Below, piece by piece: positions 11,644-27,000 of a DNA stretch of 64,000 nt. A program made the position numbers and the translations under genes. This DNA comes from Persicaria tinctoria (lineage: Eukaryota; Streptophyta; Magnoliopsida; Caryophyllales; Polygonaceae): NCBI GenBank assembly GCA_037127255.1, contig JBANSL010000001.1, positions 39,361,001 through 39,425,000 of the forward strand. The letters run 5' to 3'. Numbering within the stretch: the stretch's first letter is position 1; every line of letters starts with the position of its first letter. The notes beneath the pieces are model-generated. The model did not search any database. It was not told where the DNA came from and saw only the letters and a list, made by a program, of their open reading frames with translations.

Positions 11644-12579
11644 GCTTTTCTGGCTACATCCATGGTTGCAACATCAACCTTTGATTGACATTGCATCAGC
11701 CCCAATAACCGAGGAAGTAAGTGCATACACTGTGTCGGAGATGTGGTCGAATGGCTCATGGAGAAGGGAAATTTTATCCCAACCCCTCCCTACAGAGATG
11801 CTCCTGAAACTGCAGTCCATCTATATTGATGACGACCCTCTGGCAAAATATAGATTTGTATGGAGACTCTCAAGCTCGTGAGATTTCTCGACCAGGTTGG
11901 CAATCCATGTGCTGCTACAGAACGGTTCATCTAGTGCATCAAGCATTGATTGGCGTCGAGTGTGGAAGATTCCAGTGCAACAACGAATTCGAGCTTTCAC
12001 ATATATTGCAACCCATGATGGTTTCCTGTCCAACGGAAACAAATTTCGTCGACATCTAACTACCTCAGATGCGTGTCCCCGCTGCTCGCAGGCGGAAACG
12101 GCCATCCATACGCTACGAGATTGTGTTGTCATTCGGAAGGAATATGAAATATTGACTGCCGGACATGGTATTTCGGGCTTCTTTGATCATCAGCATATTC
12201 AGGAATGGAAAACCCGGAATCGGTTAGTTTTCGAACAAAAAGAAGAACACAATGGTCTAGCTCAGAGGGTCGAGGAATTCACGGTTAGATATCAACATGA
12301 TGTGGGGAGTTCTGGTTTGCCCCAAGGCCCTCCCACCCATCCCAGGAGGATCCGATCAGCTGCGGGGAGCTTTCCTGGCGGCGTTCACCTTCAAGTGTCT
12401 CGATTGCCCAGGAACAATGGAATGTCTCGATTTCGCCCATCTGTCGGCAAGCAAACTTGGCAGCCAATGCACTAGCCCAATGGGCGTTATCCTTAGGATC
12501 AAACTTTGAGGAATTTGCCTCTTGCCCTGATGTGCTATACTCGGTCATAGGAACCGAGTCTTCAGTAATCACGCTCTAA
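11644..12579 (+). pseudogene. LINE ORF2 C-terminus: zinc-binding and RNase H remnants
   Basis: The plus strand encodes WLHPWLQHQPLIDIAS, then RIRAFTYIATHDGF and CPRCSQAETAIHTLRDC. These match the reverse-transcriptase-associated zinc-binding domain of plant L1-type LINEs, with a Cys pair then a His. A frame change follows, and the last stretch (about 12400-12579) reads ICRQANLAANALAQWALS, the end of an RNase H domain, closing with TAA at 12577-12579. At least two frame breaks make this a pseudogene. Neither the RT catalytic region nor a poly-A tail is present. The sequence starts exactly where the LTR-like block ends. Confidence 0.75.
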
Positions 12580-13029
12580 ATTATGAGTAACTATACGGGA
12601 GTTATCCCGCCTTGCAGACGAGAAAGAGTTGAGTACATATGATCCATGATAATTGCCAAACTTGGATCGAACTTTGAGGAACTTTGAGGAATTTGATTTA
12701 TGTCCGACACAACTTGATGTTAATTCAAACATGTTAATTGACCAACTTGGATTTCAGTCTCTGAATGTTTCATGAGAAACTGATATCACAGCTCCCCATT
12801 ATTTTGTCTTGGGCTGAATTTGTGGCATTTACGGGTTCCCATTTAGTTGAAATTTGGCAGCAAGTTAGGGAAGATTTATGCCTCAAGTTAGTTTTAATCT
12901 TTGGGGTCCTTTGTAATTTTCTTGGTTGTTTAATCTGAGAAACACCATAGCAAACTAGCTTATCATTTGCTGATAAGGTCTTCCCAAATTTCGGCAACAC
13001 TTCGACTATATGAATCGATCTCATGAGAT
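12580..13029. other. LINE 3' flank, no gene
   Basis: AT-moderate sequence after the LINE stop codon. It includes a local repeat of CAAACTTTGAGGAA-type words (12500 and 12665-12690). No gene was recognised. Confidence 0.4.
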
Positions 13030-13325
13030 CGGGTGTAGCGGTGAAACTTTAAATTTCAAACCGACTACGAGTTTTGACGCTAGGTGAAACTTTAAATTTC
13101 GAACCTACAACGCCCCATCGGTCTTCATTGTATCATTAGTCACCCATGGCCCTCAATTTGGACTCATCGATGAGCAAAATTGGGCAGCATATCGACCCTG
13201 TAGATCAACCCCGTGGGATTGGATGTAGCGTAAAACTCTAAATTTCGAACCGACTACAAATTTCGACGCTAGATGAAACTTTAAATTTCGAACCTACAAC
13301 GCCCCACCGGACTTCATTGTATTTG
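13030..13325. repeat. Direct repeat of ~105 bp, two copies
   Basis: Copies at about 13030-13135 and 13212-13325 share the phrases AACTTTAAATTTCGAACC, CGACGCTAG and ACAACGCCCC(A/C)CCGG. Each copy itself holds the AACTTTAAATTTC block twice, so this is a nested repeat. The function is unknown. Confidence 0.8.
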
Positions 13326-13985
13326 CCTGCAAGAAAAACAATGGTAGACGGACCATAGCAGGATTTGGATTTCTACCTTCTCTTGTGAGAGATTGATGGG
13401 AGAAAGTTCTCTTTGGTGTTTTTTTTTCCTTTTACTGGGTTTTGTTTTGTGGGTGTTGTTTGGAGGTAACCGCCTCAGGAGGAGGAAGAAGAAACTGTAG
13501 ACAAGCTCTTTATAGAGGAATAGGGGAAGTTACCCTCCACATGGTCACGCACTGGATAACTGTACTCTCATTTCTTTTATGCATTTTATTTTTACTGCAA
13601 TTGTAATGGGGAGTACGATTATCAATTTGTAACTTCTCATTTTATCTTTTTTTCCTTTGACTTGTTGGACCTGTCGAGTGTGGACTTGTGATGGAATTTG
13701 CCAGGTCCAATTTTATATTTGTAATCCTTATGTTTAATTTGAAGAAAATTTATCACACATTTTTTTTATTTATATATATAATGAATGTGACAATATTATT
13801 AACGTAACCATGAATCAATAAAATTCCTGAAATTTCACCCTCCAACAGTGTTCATTCGGGTATCATATCAAATGCGTCGGGCTCGGGTTCAGGTTGTATA
13901 TGACTATATATGACACTAGATTTTCAGGTTTCGGTCGGGTCTGGGTTTCGGTGAGTCGGGTCAGATTTTGCCAGCTCTAAATGTC
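13326..13985. other. Intergenic, AT-rich
   Basis: No gene was recognised. The end (13860-13975) contains repeated CGGGTTCGGGT-like words, a composition common in decayed plant repeats. Confidence 0.4.
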
Positions 13986-14863
13986 ACTAAGGGTGTGTTT
14001 GCGATGAGATGGGAAGGGTGGGTGATTTTTTTTTCAGGATTGGTGCCCGCGTGTTTGGGAGGGAGTGATGGAGGTGGTGGAGGTGGGGGTAGCGGGGGTG
14101 AGAGAACACCCGATTCTAGTATCTTCATTTTTTGGATTGTCAGAGTGGAGAAATTTTTCCACCTCTCCTGGGCTTTTTTGCCCCCGACTCTCACAAGAAT
14201 CCCTTCCTCATCACTTTCATACCACAACTATTGCCGCCATGGATGCACAGCAAAGCTCCTCATCATCCCTTTCCTCTCTCCGGCGAGCTTCACAGCCACT
14301 CCCCCGCCTCTCTATGCCGCCATGGATGCACAACAAAAGCTTCTACGAAGCTTCTGATTATGGTTTTAAGGTTGGTAGGGTCGAGAAATCGGGAGGAGAA
14401 GAAGGTAATGTTGGGGCGTTACTCGATTTTCGATCAACTAGGTGGCCATTTGGGTCGAAGTAGAGTTCGAATGCATAGCCCTCTGACATGGCTGATTAAT
14501 TTGAACCCCTAATTGATTGAAGATCTGTCGCATAGCAAATTGAAAATAAGAACAATTCAAATTTCAATTTCAATCCATGTTTGATTGATGAATCGTTTGA
14601 AGGCATGAAGCCTGCAATTTTTTTTCAACGTGCTAGAGAAGAAAGATGGGGTTTGAGGGTGGTGGATAAGAGTAAAGGTAAGGGTATTTTTGTCTTTTAC
14701 ATTATTTTATAAAAAAACTATCTTCATTCAACCAAAACAAGAGGGATTATTTTTTACAAATAAACTCTATCCTCTACACCAAAAAAGTATATCCATCCCC
14801 TCCATTCCCAAAAAGTATCTCCACATCCTTAAAAAAAATTCTCCTCGCAAGCACTCCTTAATC
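13986..14863. mobile_element. Probable non-autonomous hAT-like element
   Basis: The left end CTAAGGGTGTGTTTGCGATGAGA and the right end (minus strand) ATTAAGGAGTGCTTGCGAGGAGA form an imperfect inverted repeat of about 22 bases, of the GGGTGTGTTTG class seen in plant hAT elements. I could not confirm an 8-bp target duplication. The interior has open frames without known domains. The phrase GCCGCCATGGATGCACA occurs twice (14232 and 14318), each an ATG in strong start context. No transposase was seen. Confidence 0.5.
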
Positions 14864-15015
14864 CACCGAATCCGATTAGAAATGCAGGTGAAGGAGTTGC
14901 AATGTGGTAGATGGATCAGATGGTCTCACAAGCTCGGTGATGGAAGGTTCGATCACCCTCACCCACCATCAATCTGATACCAACATTCATTATTGGTGAA
15001 GAAAAGCATCATGCA

Positions 15016-16056
15016 TAGAGCTGGGCAAAATGTACCAAGACAAACTAACCAATTCGTTACCAACCGAACCAATTTAAATTGGTATCGACTAAATTGGTAA
15101 CCAATTATATTGGTACGGTATTACCGAACCAATTCCTTAAAGTCAGTTGTAATGGTAATAAGTTTGCCGAAGTTGGTATTACCATTACCAACCAATTATA
15201 TGTACATATATTTTAAAAATAAATTTTAAATAAAATCTTAAATAAAATAAAAGATGTTAAACTCTTAAGCTTTTATTTTTTTAGTAATTTTTTAATGAGA
15301 ATATCATTCAATAGCTAATTTAATCTACATATAATATACCAGAAAAATTTACAAAATAATAAAATTAAATGTTTTGTAGATTGTTTCGTTACTTTGTCTT
15401 CGTGCAAATTTATATTATATTATTATCTATATTATGTAGATTGTTTGTCACTTACATATACTAGGAAATTTTGTCTTCGATCCTGCAAATTGTTTGTCGC
15501 TTTTTTAATTATCTTATAGATTCTACATATTGTTGTTAATCGCATTATCTATAGCTTATGTGATATATTCGTTTACTGATTCATTCTTTTTATTTGGTTG
15601 AATTTTTTTTAACAAAATGTCTTCTAATCAATGAAGAAATGTCACAAGTCGTAGCTCGGTCCAAACGAACAGACTAAGTTTCAATCAATTTTTATTTTGT
15701 ACTTGTTAAATAATTAATCTTTACAATATTGCACTTGAATATTTAAATTTAGAGTTCCACGTGAATTATTAAATTATGAACTATTAATATTGATATGTAA
15801 TTTAGTAAGTGTTTCTTTTGATATGTATATTTGTTTTTCAAATTTTAAATTTAATTTTAGAGTCGTATACAACTGATGTCAAAACTTGGTAATTTACCAT
15901 TACCAACCATTACCAACCAATTATATTGGTTACCAATTAAGTTGGTACAAGGGTTTATATGGTTGATAATGGTAAGAGATTTATCATTATCAATTATAAT
16001 TGGTTGATACGTGAGAACGGCGAAAATTAACTGGTATTGTACCAATTCCACCCCTA
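15016..16056. mobile_element. Non-autonomous hAT element with perfect 8-bp target duplication
   Basis: The ends are TAGAGCTGGGCAAA (left) and TAGGGGTGGAATTG (right, minus strand), a short imperfect hAT-type inverted repeat. The flanking octamers are identical: ATCATGCA at 15008-15015 and at 16057-16064. Length is 1,041 bp. Both subterminal regions are crowded with ATTGGTA/TACCAAT words in alternating orientation, capable of extensive pairing, around an AT-rich core with no coding capacity. It sits about 270 bp downstream of the RPT2 stop codon, possibly near its polyadenylation region. Confidence 0.9.
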
Positions 16057-16330
16057 ATCATGCACTCTCTTCAACAACGTTTTCGCACAAAACCTGCAAC
16101 CTTTCACCATCTCATCCCATATGATGTATCAGATTAAGACATTACCGGGCAACACAAATGCTAAGCAAGAGCCATAAACTAACCATTTTGGGACGAGGTT
16201 CGGAGGAGCAAGTTAAACCATCGCTTGTGAGAAAGCCATTCCCTTTTCTAATGGGCAGTGTAAAATCAAATGAAACACAAAGGCTTCGTGCTACAAAGAA
16301 TGCAATAAGATATTGGAAACGCCGAAAGTT

Positions 16331-20549
<4,219 letters not shown>

Positions 20550-20664
20550 TTCCGATCGACAATCGCCAACGGAGGAGAGAGAGACGTGCGGAGGAGGAAA
20601 GGTGCTTGGATTTGGGTTTGCAAAGACAATTTTGCTGGAATCCTTTTTTTTATTCGATTATTTA

Positions 20665-20711
20665 TTGGGCTTAGCCTTGTATATTGGGCCGCCATAGTTT
20701 TTGAATGGGCC
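20665..20711 (-). promoter_or_regulatory. Three site II (TGGGCY) motifs upstream of RPT2
   Basis: TTGGGCTT (20665), TTGGGCC (20684) and ATGGGCC (20705) lie 116-162 bases upstream of the RPT2 start codon. Site II elements bind TCP-family factors and are typical of plant housekeeping promoters, including ribosomal and proteasome genes. No TATA box is obvious. The transcription start is unknown. Confidence 0.6.
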
Positions 20712-21112
20712 TTGTGACATCCAATTCATCAACCAAGCCATTTCCTCCTTTCAAAACAAAGAAAATGAAAATATTGCCCAAATCAATTGGATGTTTTATA
20801 TTGGTTGTTTGTTTTCATAGTGATTTAATTTGTATTTTCAGCTGATACATTAGCTAGTTTAACAGAGGTACTTAAATTCGATTCGACCTGTCCGATCCAA
20901 TCGCATAACAATATCTAACAAATTCAATCGTTCAACATGTAATTTAAAATTTTCCAATTTATTATTGACCTAAACTTCAAATGACCTCTTCTTTATTTTA
21001 GCTTAACCCGATGGGTTGGTAAGTTATGTTATCCTTGATTTTTTTATTTTTTATTTTTTATAAATATTCTACGTCGATTAAGAGACTACTGTCTAGAACC
21101 ATTGTGCAATTG
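20712..21112. other. Intergenic, AT-rich
   Basis: RPT2 upstream DNA with no gene recognised. It ends at the target duplication of the next element. Confidence 0.5.
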
Positions 21113-21120
21113 GTTGTTCG

Positions 21121-22488
21121 CAGAAGCGGATCTACGGGGGGCTTGGGGTGGCTGAAGCCCCCTTCTCCCCCTTAAAGGGGTATAACTATGGTTTTATACA
21201 TCTGTTGATTTTGTAATATATATTACTGAAGTTGGAAGGAATCACAAAGACGATTTGGCTCAATGGTAAGTACGCGGGTATCGTTTAATCACCAATGCAG
21301 GCGTCGGAGGTTCGAATCTTGCTTCTCGCTCTTTTTACCTATCTGTATTTTTTTTTAAAACATCAAAACCCCTTTTTTTCTGACAGAACACAGACAACAA
21401 ACGTCAAACCCCTTTTTTTTACCTATCTGTATTTTTTTTTAAAACATCAAAACCCCTTTTTTTTTGACAGAACACAGACAACAAACGTCAAACCGCACTT
21501 TCACACACACAGCGAAGGGCGAAGGTGAAACCCGAGCGGCCGAGGCGAGCAACCCGCCGGCGCCACTGCAAGCTCCACCTCCGGCCGACCCTGGTACCGG
21601 CGCCGCACCACCGCAACCTGCTGTCTGCGAATGCTTCTACAGGCGACGCAGCACTCCCGCTTCCCGCATTGATCTAGACTTCAAGGTTTTTTAGTTTTCT
21701 TCTTCTTCCTTTGAATTTGATAATTTTTATGTTCAATTGATTGATTGAGAATTAATTTAGATTACAATTTGTAGATTTGTGAATCAATTTGGGAGAATTT
21801 TGATTAGGGTTTATGATTTGTGAGAAATAGGTTTGTTAGTTTTCTTACAGGATTTTTTTTAAGTTCAATTGTTTGACCGAGAATCAATTTAGATAACGAT
21901 TTGTGGATTTCAGAATCAATTTGGGGGAATTTCGATTAGGGTTTATGATTTGTGAGAAATAGGTTTGTTAATTAACTTCCTTTTCCTTTGAATTGGATTG
22001 TTTTTAAGTTCAATTGATTGATTGATTGAGAATCAATTTAGATTACAATTTCTGGATTTTAGAATCAATTTGGGGAATTTTGATTAGGGTTTATGATTTG
22101 TAAGAAATAGGTTTGTTAGTTTTCTTCTTTTTCTTTGAATTTGATTGTTTTTAAGTTCAATTGATTGATTGAGAATCAATTTAGATTACAATTTAGGGGA
22201 ATTTCGATTAGGGTTTGTGATTTGTGAGAAATAGATTTGTTAGTTTTCTTCCTCTCCCTTTGAATTTTAATGTTTTTAAGTTCAATTGATTGATTGAGAA
22301 TCAATTTAGATTAGAATTTGTGGATTTGAGAATCGATTTTGGGAATTTCGATTAGGGTTTGTGATTTATGAGAAATAAATTTGTGTCTTTGTGATTTGTG
22401 GATTCTTATGGGTTGTGTACGTGTGTAAAGTCTCTTTTATCGGAAAAAAATTTAGCCCCCCTTAAACAATTTTCTGGATCCGCCACTG
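21121..22488. mobile_element. Non-autonomous hAT-type element with perfect 8-bp target duplication
   Basis: The left end CAGAAGCGGATCTACGGGGGGCT and the right end (minus strand) CAGTGGCGGATCCAGAAAATTG form an inverted repeat of the CAGNGGCGGATC class common in plant genomes. Flanking octamers are identical: GTTGTTCG at 21113-21120 and 22489-22496. Length is 1,368 bp. Inside are (a) a tandem duplication of about 81 bp at 21335-21490 (ACCTATCTGTATTTTTTTTT ... GACAGAACACAGACAAC), (b) a GC-rich stretch at 21510-21660, and (c) about five tandem copies of a 125-146-bp unit (21700-22390) containing GTTCAATTGATTGATTGAGA and GATTAGGGTTTATGATTTG. No transposase is encoded. Confidence 0.88.
21255..21319 (+). 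other. tRNA-like pol III boxes inside the hAT element
   Basis: TTGGCTCAATGGTAAG (21255-21270) resembles a tRNA A box and GGTTCGAATCT (21309-21319) a B box, in the right order with slightly wide spacing. I could not fold a full tRNA with acceptor stem and anticodon, so this is not called a tRNA gene. It may be a tRNA-derived (SINE-like) or relic sequence. Confidence 0.35.
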
Positions 22489-22496
22489 GTTGTTCG

Positions 22497-23164
22497 GATT
22501 CCCGCCATGAATTGCGATTAGCCGGGAATTAGAGTATTGATTTTTAAGCCGTCTAGGATGATCAATCACTACCCGCCCTTAATTATAAAAGTACTACGTA
22601 TAATTTATTATTCAATTGCAAAATACTCAATCCTTATAGATTTTATTTTTAAAGGTTGAAATCCAGAGCTGTATGGTCCTGATGTATAATGTACTTGTAT
22701 CTTCTGAGGAGAATCTATCACCTCAAAGAAGTGAGGATTTATATTTTATTCATATAAATTGATTTGCTTAACAATTTGAATTCCTAATCTACAGACTACA
22801 GCTATGACGAAAAGAACACAATATATATAATGCATGTTAACTAGGAGGATGGCCGGCTTTTACTAATAGCTAGGTGATGCTCCGCGCGCAAATGCGCGGG
22901 GGCTTAAAGCCTTTGCGAGAGTGTATTGGTTGGTTACATTATTTGCAAACATAATTATTTAGAAACTATTTTATAATTTAAAAGAGTCCTTAAACATTTA
23001 ATTTATAATGGAACAATTTAAAACAATTAAGAATCAAAATATTCGTTCCTAGATGCTAGTCAACTTGATTGTTTGAGATATCGTATATGCCATTCATATG
23101 TGTCAATGGAGGTCGGTTCGTGGTAAGCCACCGTGAAAATGGACGTGGCTGAATATGTGCTGGA
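22497..23164. other. Intergenic with a possible Helitron 3' end
   Basis: On the minus strand, 22900-22870 reads CCCGCGCATTTGCGCGCGG followed a few bases later by CTAG. A GC-rich hairpin next to CTRR is the usual Helitron 3' signature. The 5' TC end was not found. The last 40 bases before the copia element include an ATG and an open frame that continues on the far side of that insertion (see findings). Confidence 0.35.
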
Positions 23165-23996
23165 TGAAGAGGGGAAGTATAGATTTGGATCGAGCAAGAC
23201 AAGCAAACATTCAATCGACAAGCACAGCAGACAAAAGATCGAACCAACACACAAGACTTTTACGAGGTTCGGATCCGCGATCCTACATCCCCGGGGCCTC
23301 AAGAGTCGGCCCTAATCCACTATGATAAACGAAAGAATACAAGGGGGTTTGGACAAGCCAAGTACAGAAATATGCAAGTCTAGAACAAGAAACGAAGAAC
23401 AACAACTATACAAAGCTAAAGGAAGAACTCCCTTTGATGTTCTCAGATCTAGAGACACAGTTCCAGATCGAGAAGGTAACCCTCTGGGATGGCGGCTGAG
23501 ATCACTAGAGGAACCAGCAACTGTCGCACCACCGTGGAAACGCCGATGAAGATGAGCTTCAGCGGCCGTCCGAGGAAAGAGGATCGAATATCGCAAACCC
23601 TAACCCTGGAACTCTCTCTTCTCTCTCTTTCTCTTTGGAGCTAGGGTGAACAGTGAGTTGGACGACGGAAGACAACAAGAGCTCAAGCTTTAAATAGAGC
23701 TCAAACCCTAGATAAAACGCAGTGCATCGGAGAAGCTTCAACCCTAGAGCTCAGCCACCTCTTTCCCAAAGGGTCGTGTAATGGCTTCCGAAGATGGGCT
23801 CGGATTGGGCTAGCACAAATGGTTAGGAGATCAGGCCAAATAGCCCAATTCAATCCAGTCCATCTATACTTAATCCCAAATCCAACTTAACCATAATCTA
23901 AACCTTATTACACATAACCTATAGTTATTGTATCATTACAAAACATATAATAAAAGATATTATACAAACTTAAACAAATATACATATATCTCAACA
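23165..23996 (-). repeat. 3' LTR of the copia element
   Basis: 832 bp, TG...CA ends. It contains a TATA-like TATTTAAAG (minus sense, near 23690) between the repeated GAGCTC words. It is nearly identical to the LTR at 28492. Confidence 0.95.
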
Positions 23997-24098
23997 ATTG
24001 CCCCTATATTTTTCTATGTCCGCTCCAGGCAGACCATCTCCTAGATGTGGATTAGGTAACCAAGTCCATCGTCGGCCCTTCATACCTGCTTGAGATCC

Positions 24099-27000
24099 TT
24101 AGCCTCCTTCATCTAAGTGAAGGAAATTCCTGCAAAACAAAAAATTTTCTCTAGGCACTATCTTAGTGCCAAAGTCAGCAGGATTATAGTTACTATCTAT
24201 TTTCACAACATGTATCACATTATCATCAACTTTTTCCCTAATGAAATGATACCTAACATCTATATGTTTGGTTCTTTCATGATACATTGGATCACGACAC
24301 AAATATAAAGCAGATTGGTTGTCAATATGCAGCACATTAGTATAAGTTTTCTTTTCAATCTCATGCAACAAACCCTGCAGCCATATGGCTTCTTTGCAAG
24401 CCATATGGCTGCAATATACTCAGCTTCTGTAGAAGATAGAGCAACAATGGGTTGTTGCTGGGATTTCCAAGATATGCAATTCCCAGCCCAAGTGTAAACA
24501 TAAGAAGTGATGGATTTCCTATTATCTTTGTTACTAGCAAAATCAGAATCCACATATCCATATAACTCATTTACAGAACTATGCTTAGCATAACACAATC
24601 TCAGCTTAGTAGTGCCAAATAGGTATTTTAAAAGATATTTCATGGCATTCCAATGTTTTTTCACATGGATTTGACATATATCTACTTAGAGCACTGATGG
24701 AGAAAGCAAGATCAGGACGAGTGCAAATCATACAATACATAACTGAGCCTACAGCAGCATCAAAAGGAATCCTTTTCATTTTATAAGACTCAACAGCAGA
24801 TAAAGCAACATGATTTTTACTAAGGTCAAGATGTGAACCAAGAGGAATAGCATTAGGAGTCACATCTTTAATATGGAATCTATCCAAAACCTTAAGCACA
24901 TAGTCAGTTTGATCAAGCCATAGCTTACCTTTTCTCCTATCTCTAGTTATTTTGATACCCAGAATTCTCTTGGCAGGGCCAAGATCTTTCATATCAAAAG
25001 GTTTAGCAAGTTCATGTTTAGTGCCATCAATATCAGTTTTGGATTTAGACATCAACAATATATCATCCACATATAACAGAACATATAGCACAGAACCAGT
25101 CTTATGACCTTTAAAATATAAGCAAGTGTCAAACTTACTCCTTTTAAAACTCAAACTTCTTCTCATGCATGTGTCAAATTTGATATTCCATTGTCTAGGT
25201 GACTGTTTGAGTCCATATATAGACTTTTTAAGTAAGCATGCAAAGTCAGGTTTGTTCTTATTGACAAAACCTTGAGGTTGTCTCATATAAATGATCTCAT
25301 TTAAATCACCATGCAAGAAGGCAGTTTTTACATCCATTTGTTCCAACTCAAAGTTATAAACAACAGCCATAGCAAGTAATAACCTCAGAGTTTTGTATTT
25401 AACAACAGGTGCAAAAATTTCAGTATAATCTTCACCTTCTCTTTGGGTGAACCCCTTGGCAACAAGCCTAGCTTTATACCTAGGGGGTTCATCCTTAGAG
25501 TTACCTTCTTTCAATTTAAAAACCCACTTACTTCCTATAAACCTAGCATCTTTAGGTTTTTGAGCAAGTATCCAGGTTTTATTTTTCATCATGGAATCAA
25601 TTTCATCAAACATAGCATCTTTCCAGTTTTTAGAGTGAGCACATCTCATAGCTTGTTCATAAGTGTCAGGTGTAAAATGATCAACAACCTCAAACAGAGC
25701 ACAAGCAAACTCAACAATGTTACTGATATACTTCTTATTTGGAATCTTAGTTCTAGGTGATCTATCCCTAGTTAACTGCCAAGTGGTTAAGTCATGCTTA
25801 TCTGGAGATGAAATGCTAGAGGAACCAGCAGCATGAACAGATGAAGCAGGCACAACAGTAGGTTCTAAAGACTCAGAATGGGGGGAGGGAGCATTAGAAC
25901 TAGCAGAGATAGAGCCATTACCATCATCATCATCATCAGAACTATCAGAAGATCCAACAGAAGTATCATCATGCACTTCCCCACCCAATTGGTGAGGTTG
26001 CATAGGAGTGGGTGATGTTCCTGGAGTTTCCTGAGCATCCTCAGAGTCAGTGCCATCCTCAGCTTCATCATCACTCTCAGACACATCTGGAGTGTAGAAC
26101 TGGGTTGCATCAGACCCTGGAGGTACCTGCAAGGACTTCTCAACAGAAGGAATGAATACATTTTTAAAATGGAATTCATTTTCAACAAACACCACATCTC
26201 TACTAACTATGGTTTTATAGGCTCCGGGTTGTATAACAAGCAATTTATAGCCTTTAACTCCTTTAGGATAACCTAACAACACACATTTTTGAGACCTAGG
26301 GTTTAACTTGCCATCACTTTTATGAGCATAAACCACACAACCAAAAGGTCTATATATGAGTTAAGTCAGGTTTCTTGTCATGCCACATCTCATAAGGAGT
26401 TTTAAAACCAATGGTGGAAGATGGAGACCTATTTATGAGGTATGCAGCTGTAACAACAGCTTCACCCCACAAAGAGGCTCTCATTCCAGAAGATATCAAC
26501 ATACACCTTTCCCTCTCAAGGAGAGTCCTGTTCATCCTCTCAGCAGCTCCATTTTGCTGAGGGGTGCCAGGAATGGTAAGGTGTCTCTTGATACCATGTT
26601 CATTGCAATAAGAGTCATATTTAAAGTTACAAAACTCTAAACCATTATCTGTTTTTAGACATTTTAAGGGAAGGCCAGTTTCTATAGTAACAGTTTTATG
26701 CCACATTTTGAACATATCAAAAGCCTCATCTTTACCCTTAAGTAAGTAAACCCAAACCTTTCTGCTGAAATGATCTACAAGGGATAGAAAGTACCTTCTG
26801 CCCCCTGGAGTGTTTACCTGTGCAGGTCCCCACAAATCCGAGTGAACATACTCAAGAGGATTGGAAGCAACATTTGAGGATTTAGGAAAACCCTTTCTAG
26901 TTTGCTTTCCCATCAAACAGTTATCACAAACATCAATATCAACAAGTTTAGATTTAAGTATGTCATGCTTATACAGATAAAGTAAACCCTTATTTCCTAT

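Noticed and set aside
21255..21319. Functional tRNA gene
   Set aside because: A- and B-box-like words are present, but no acceptor stem or plausible anticodon loop could be folded.
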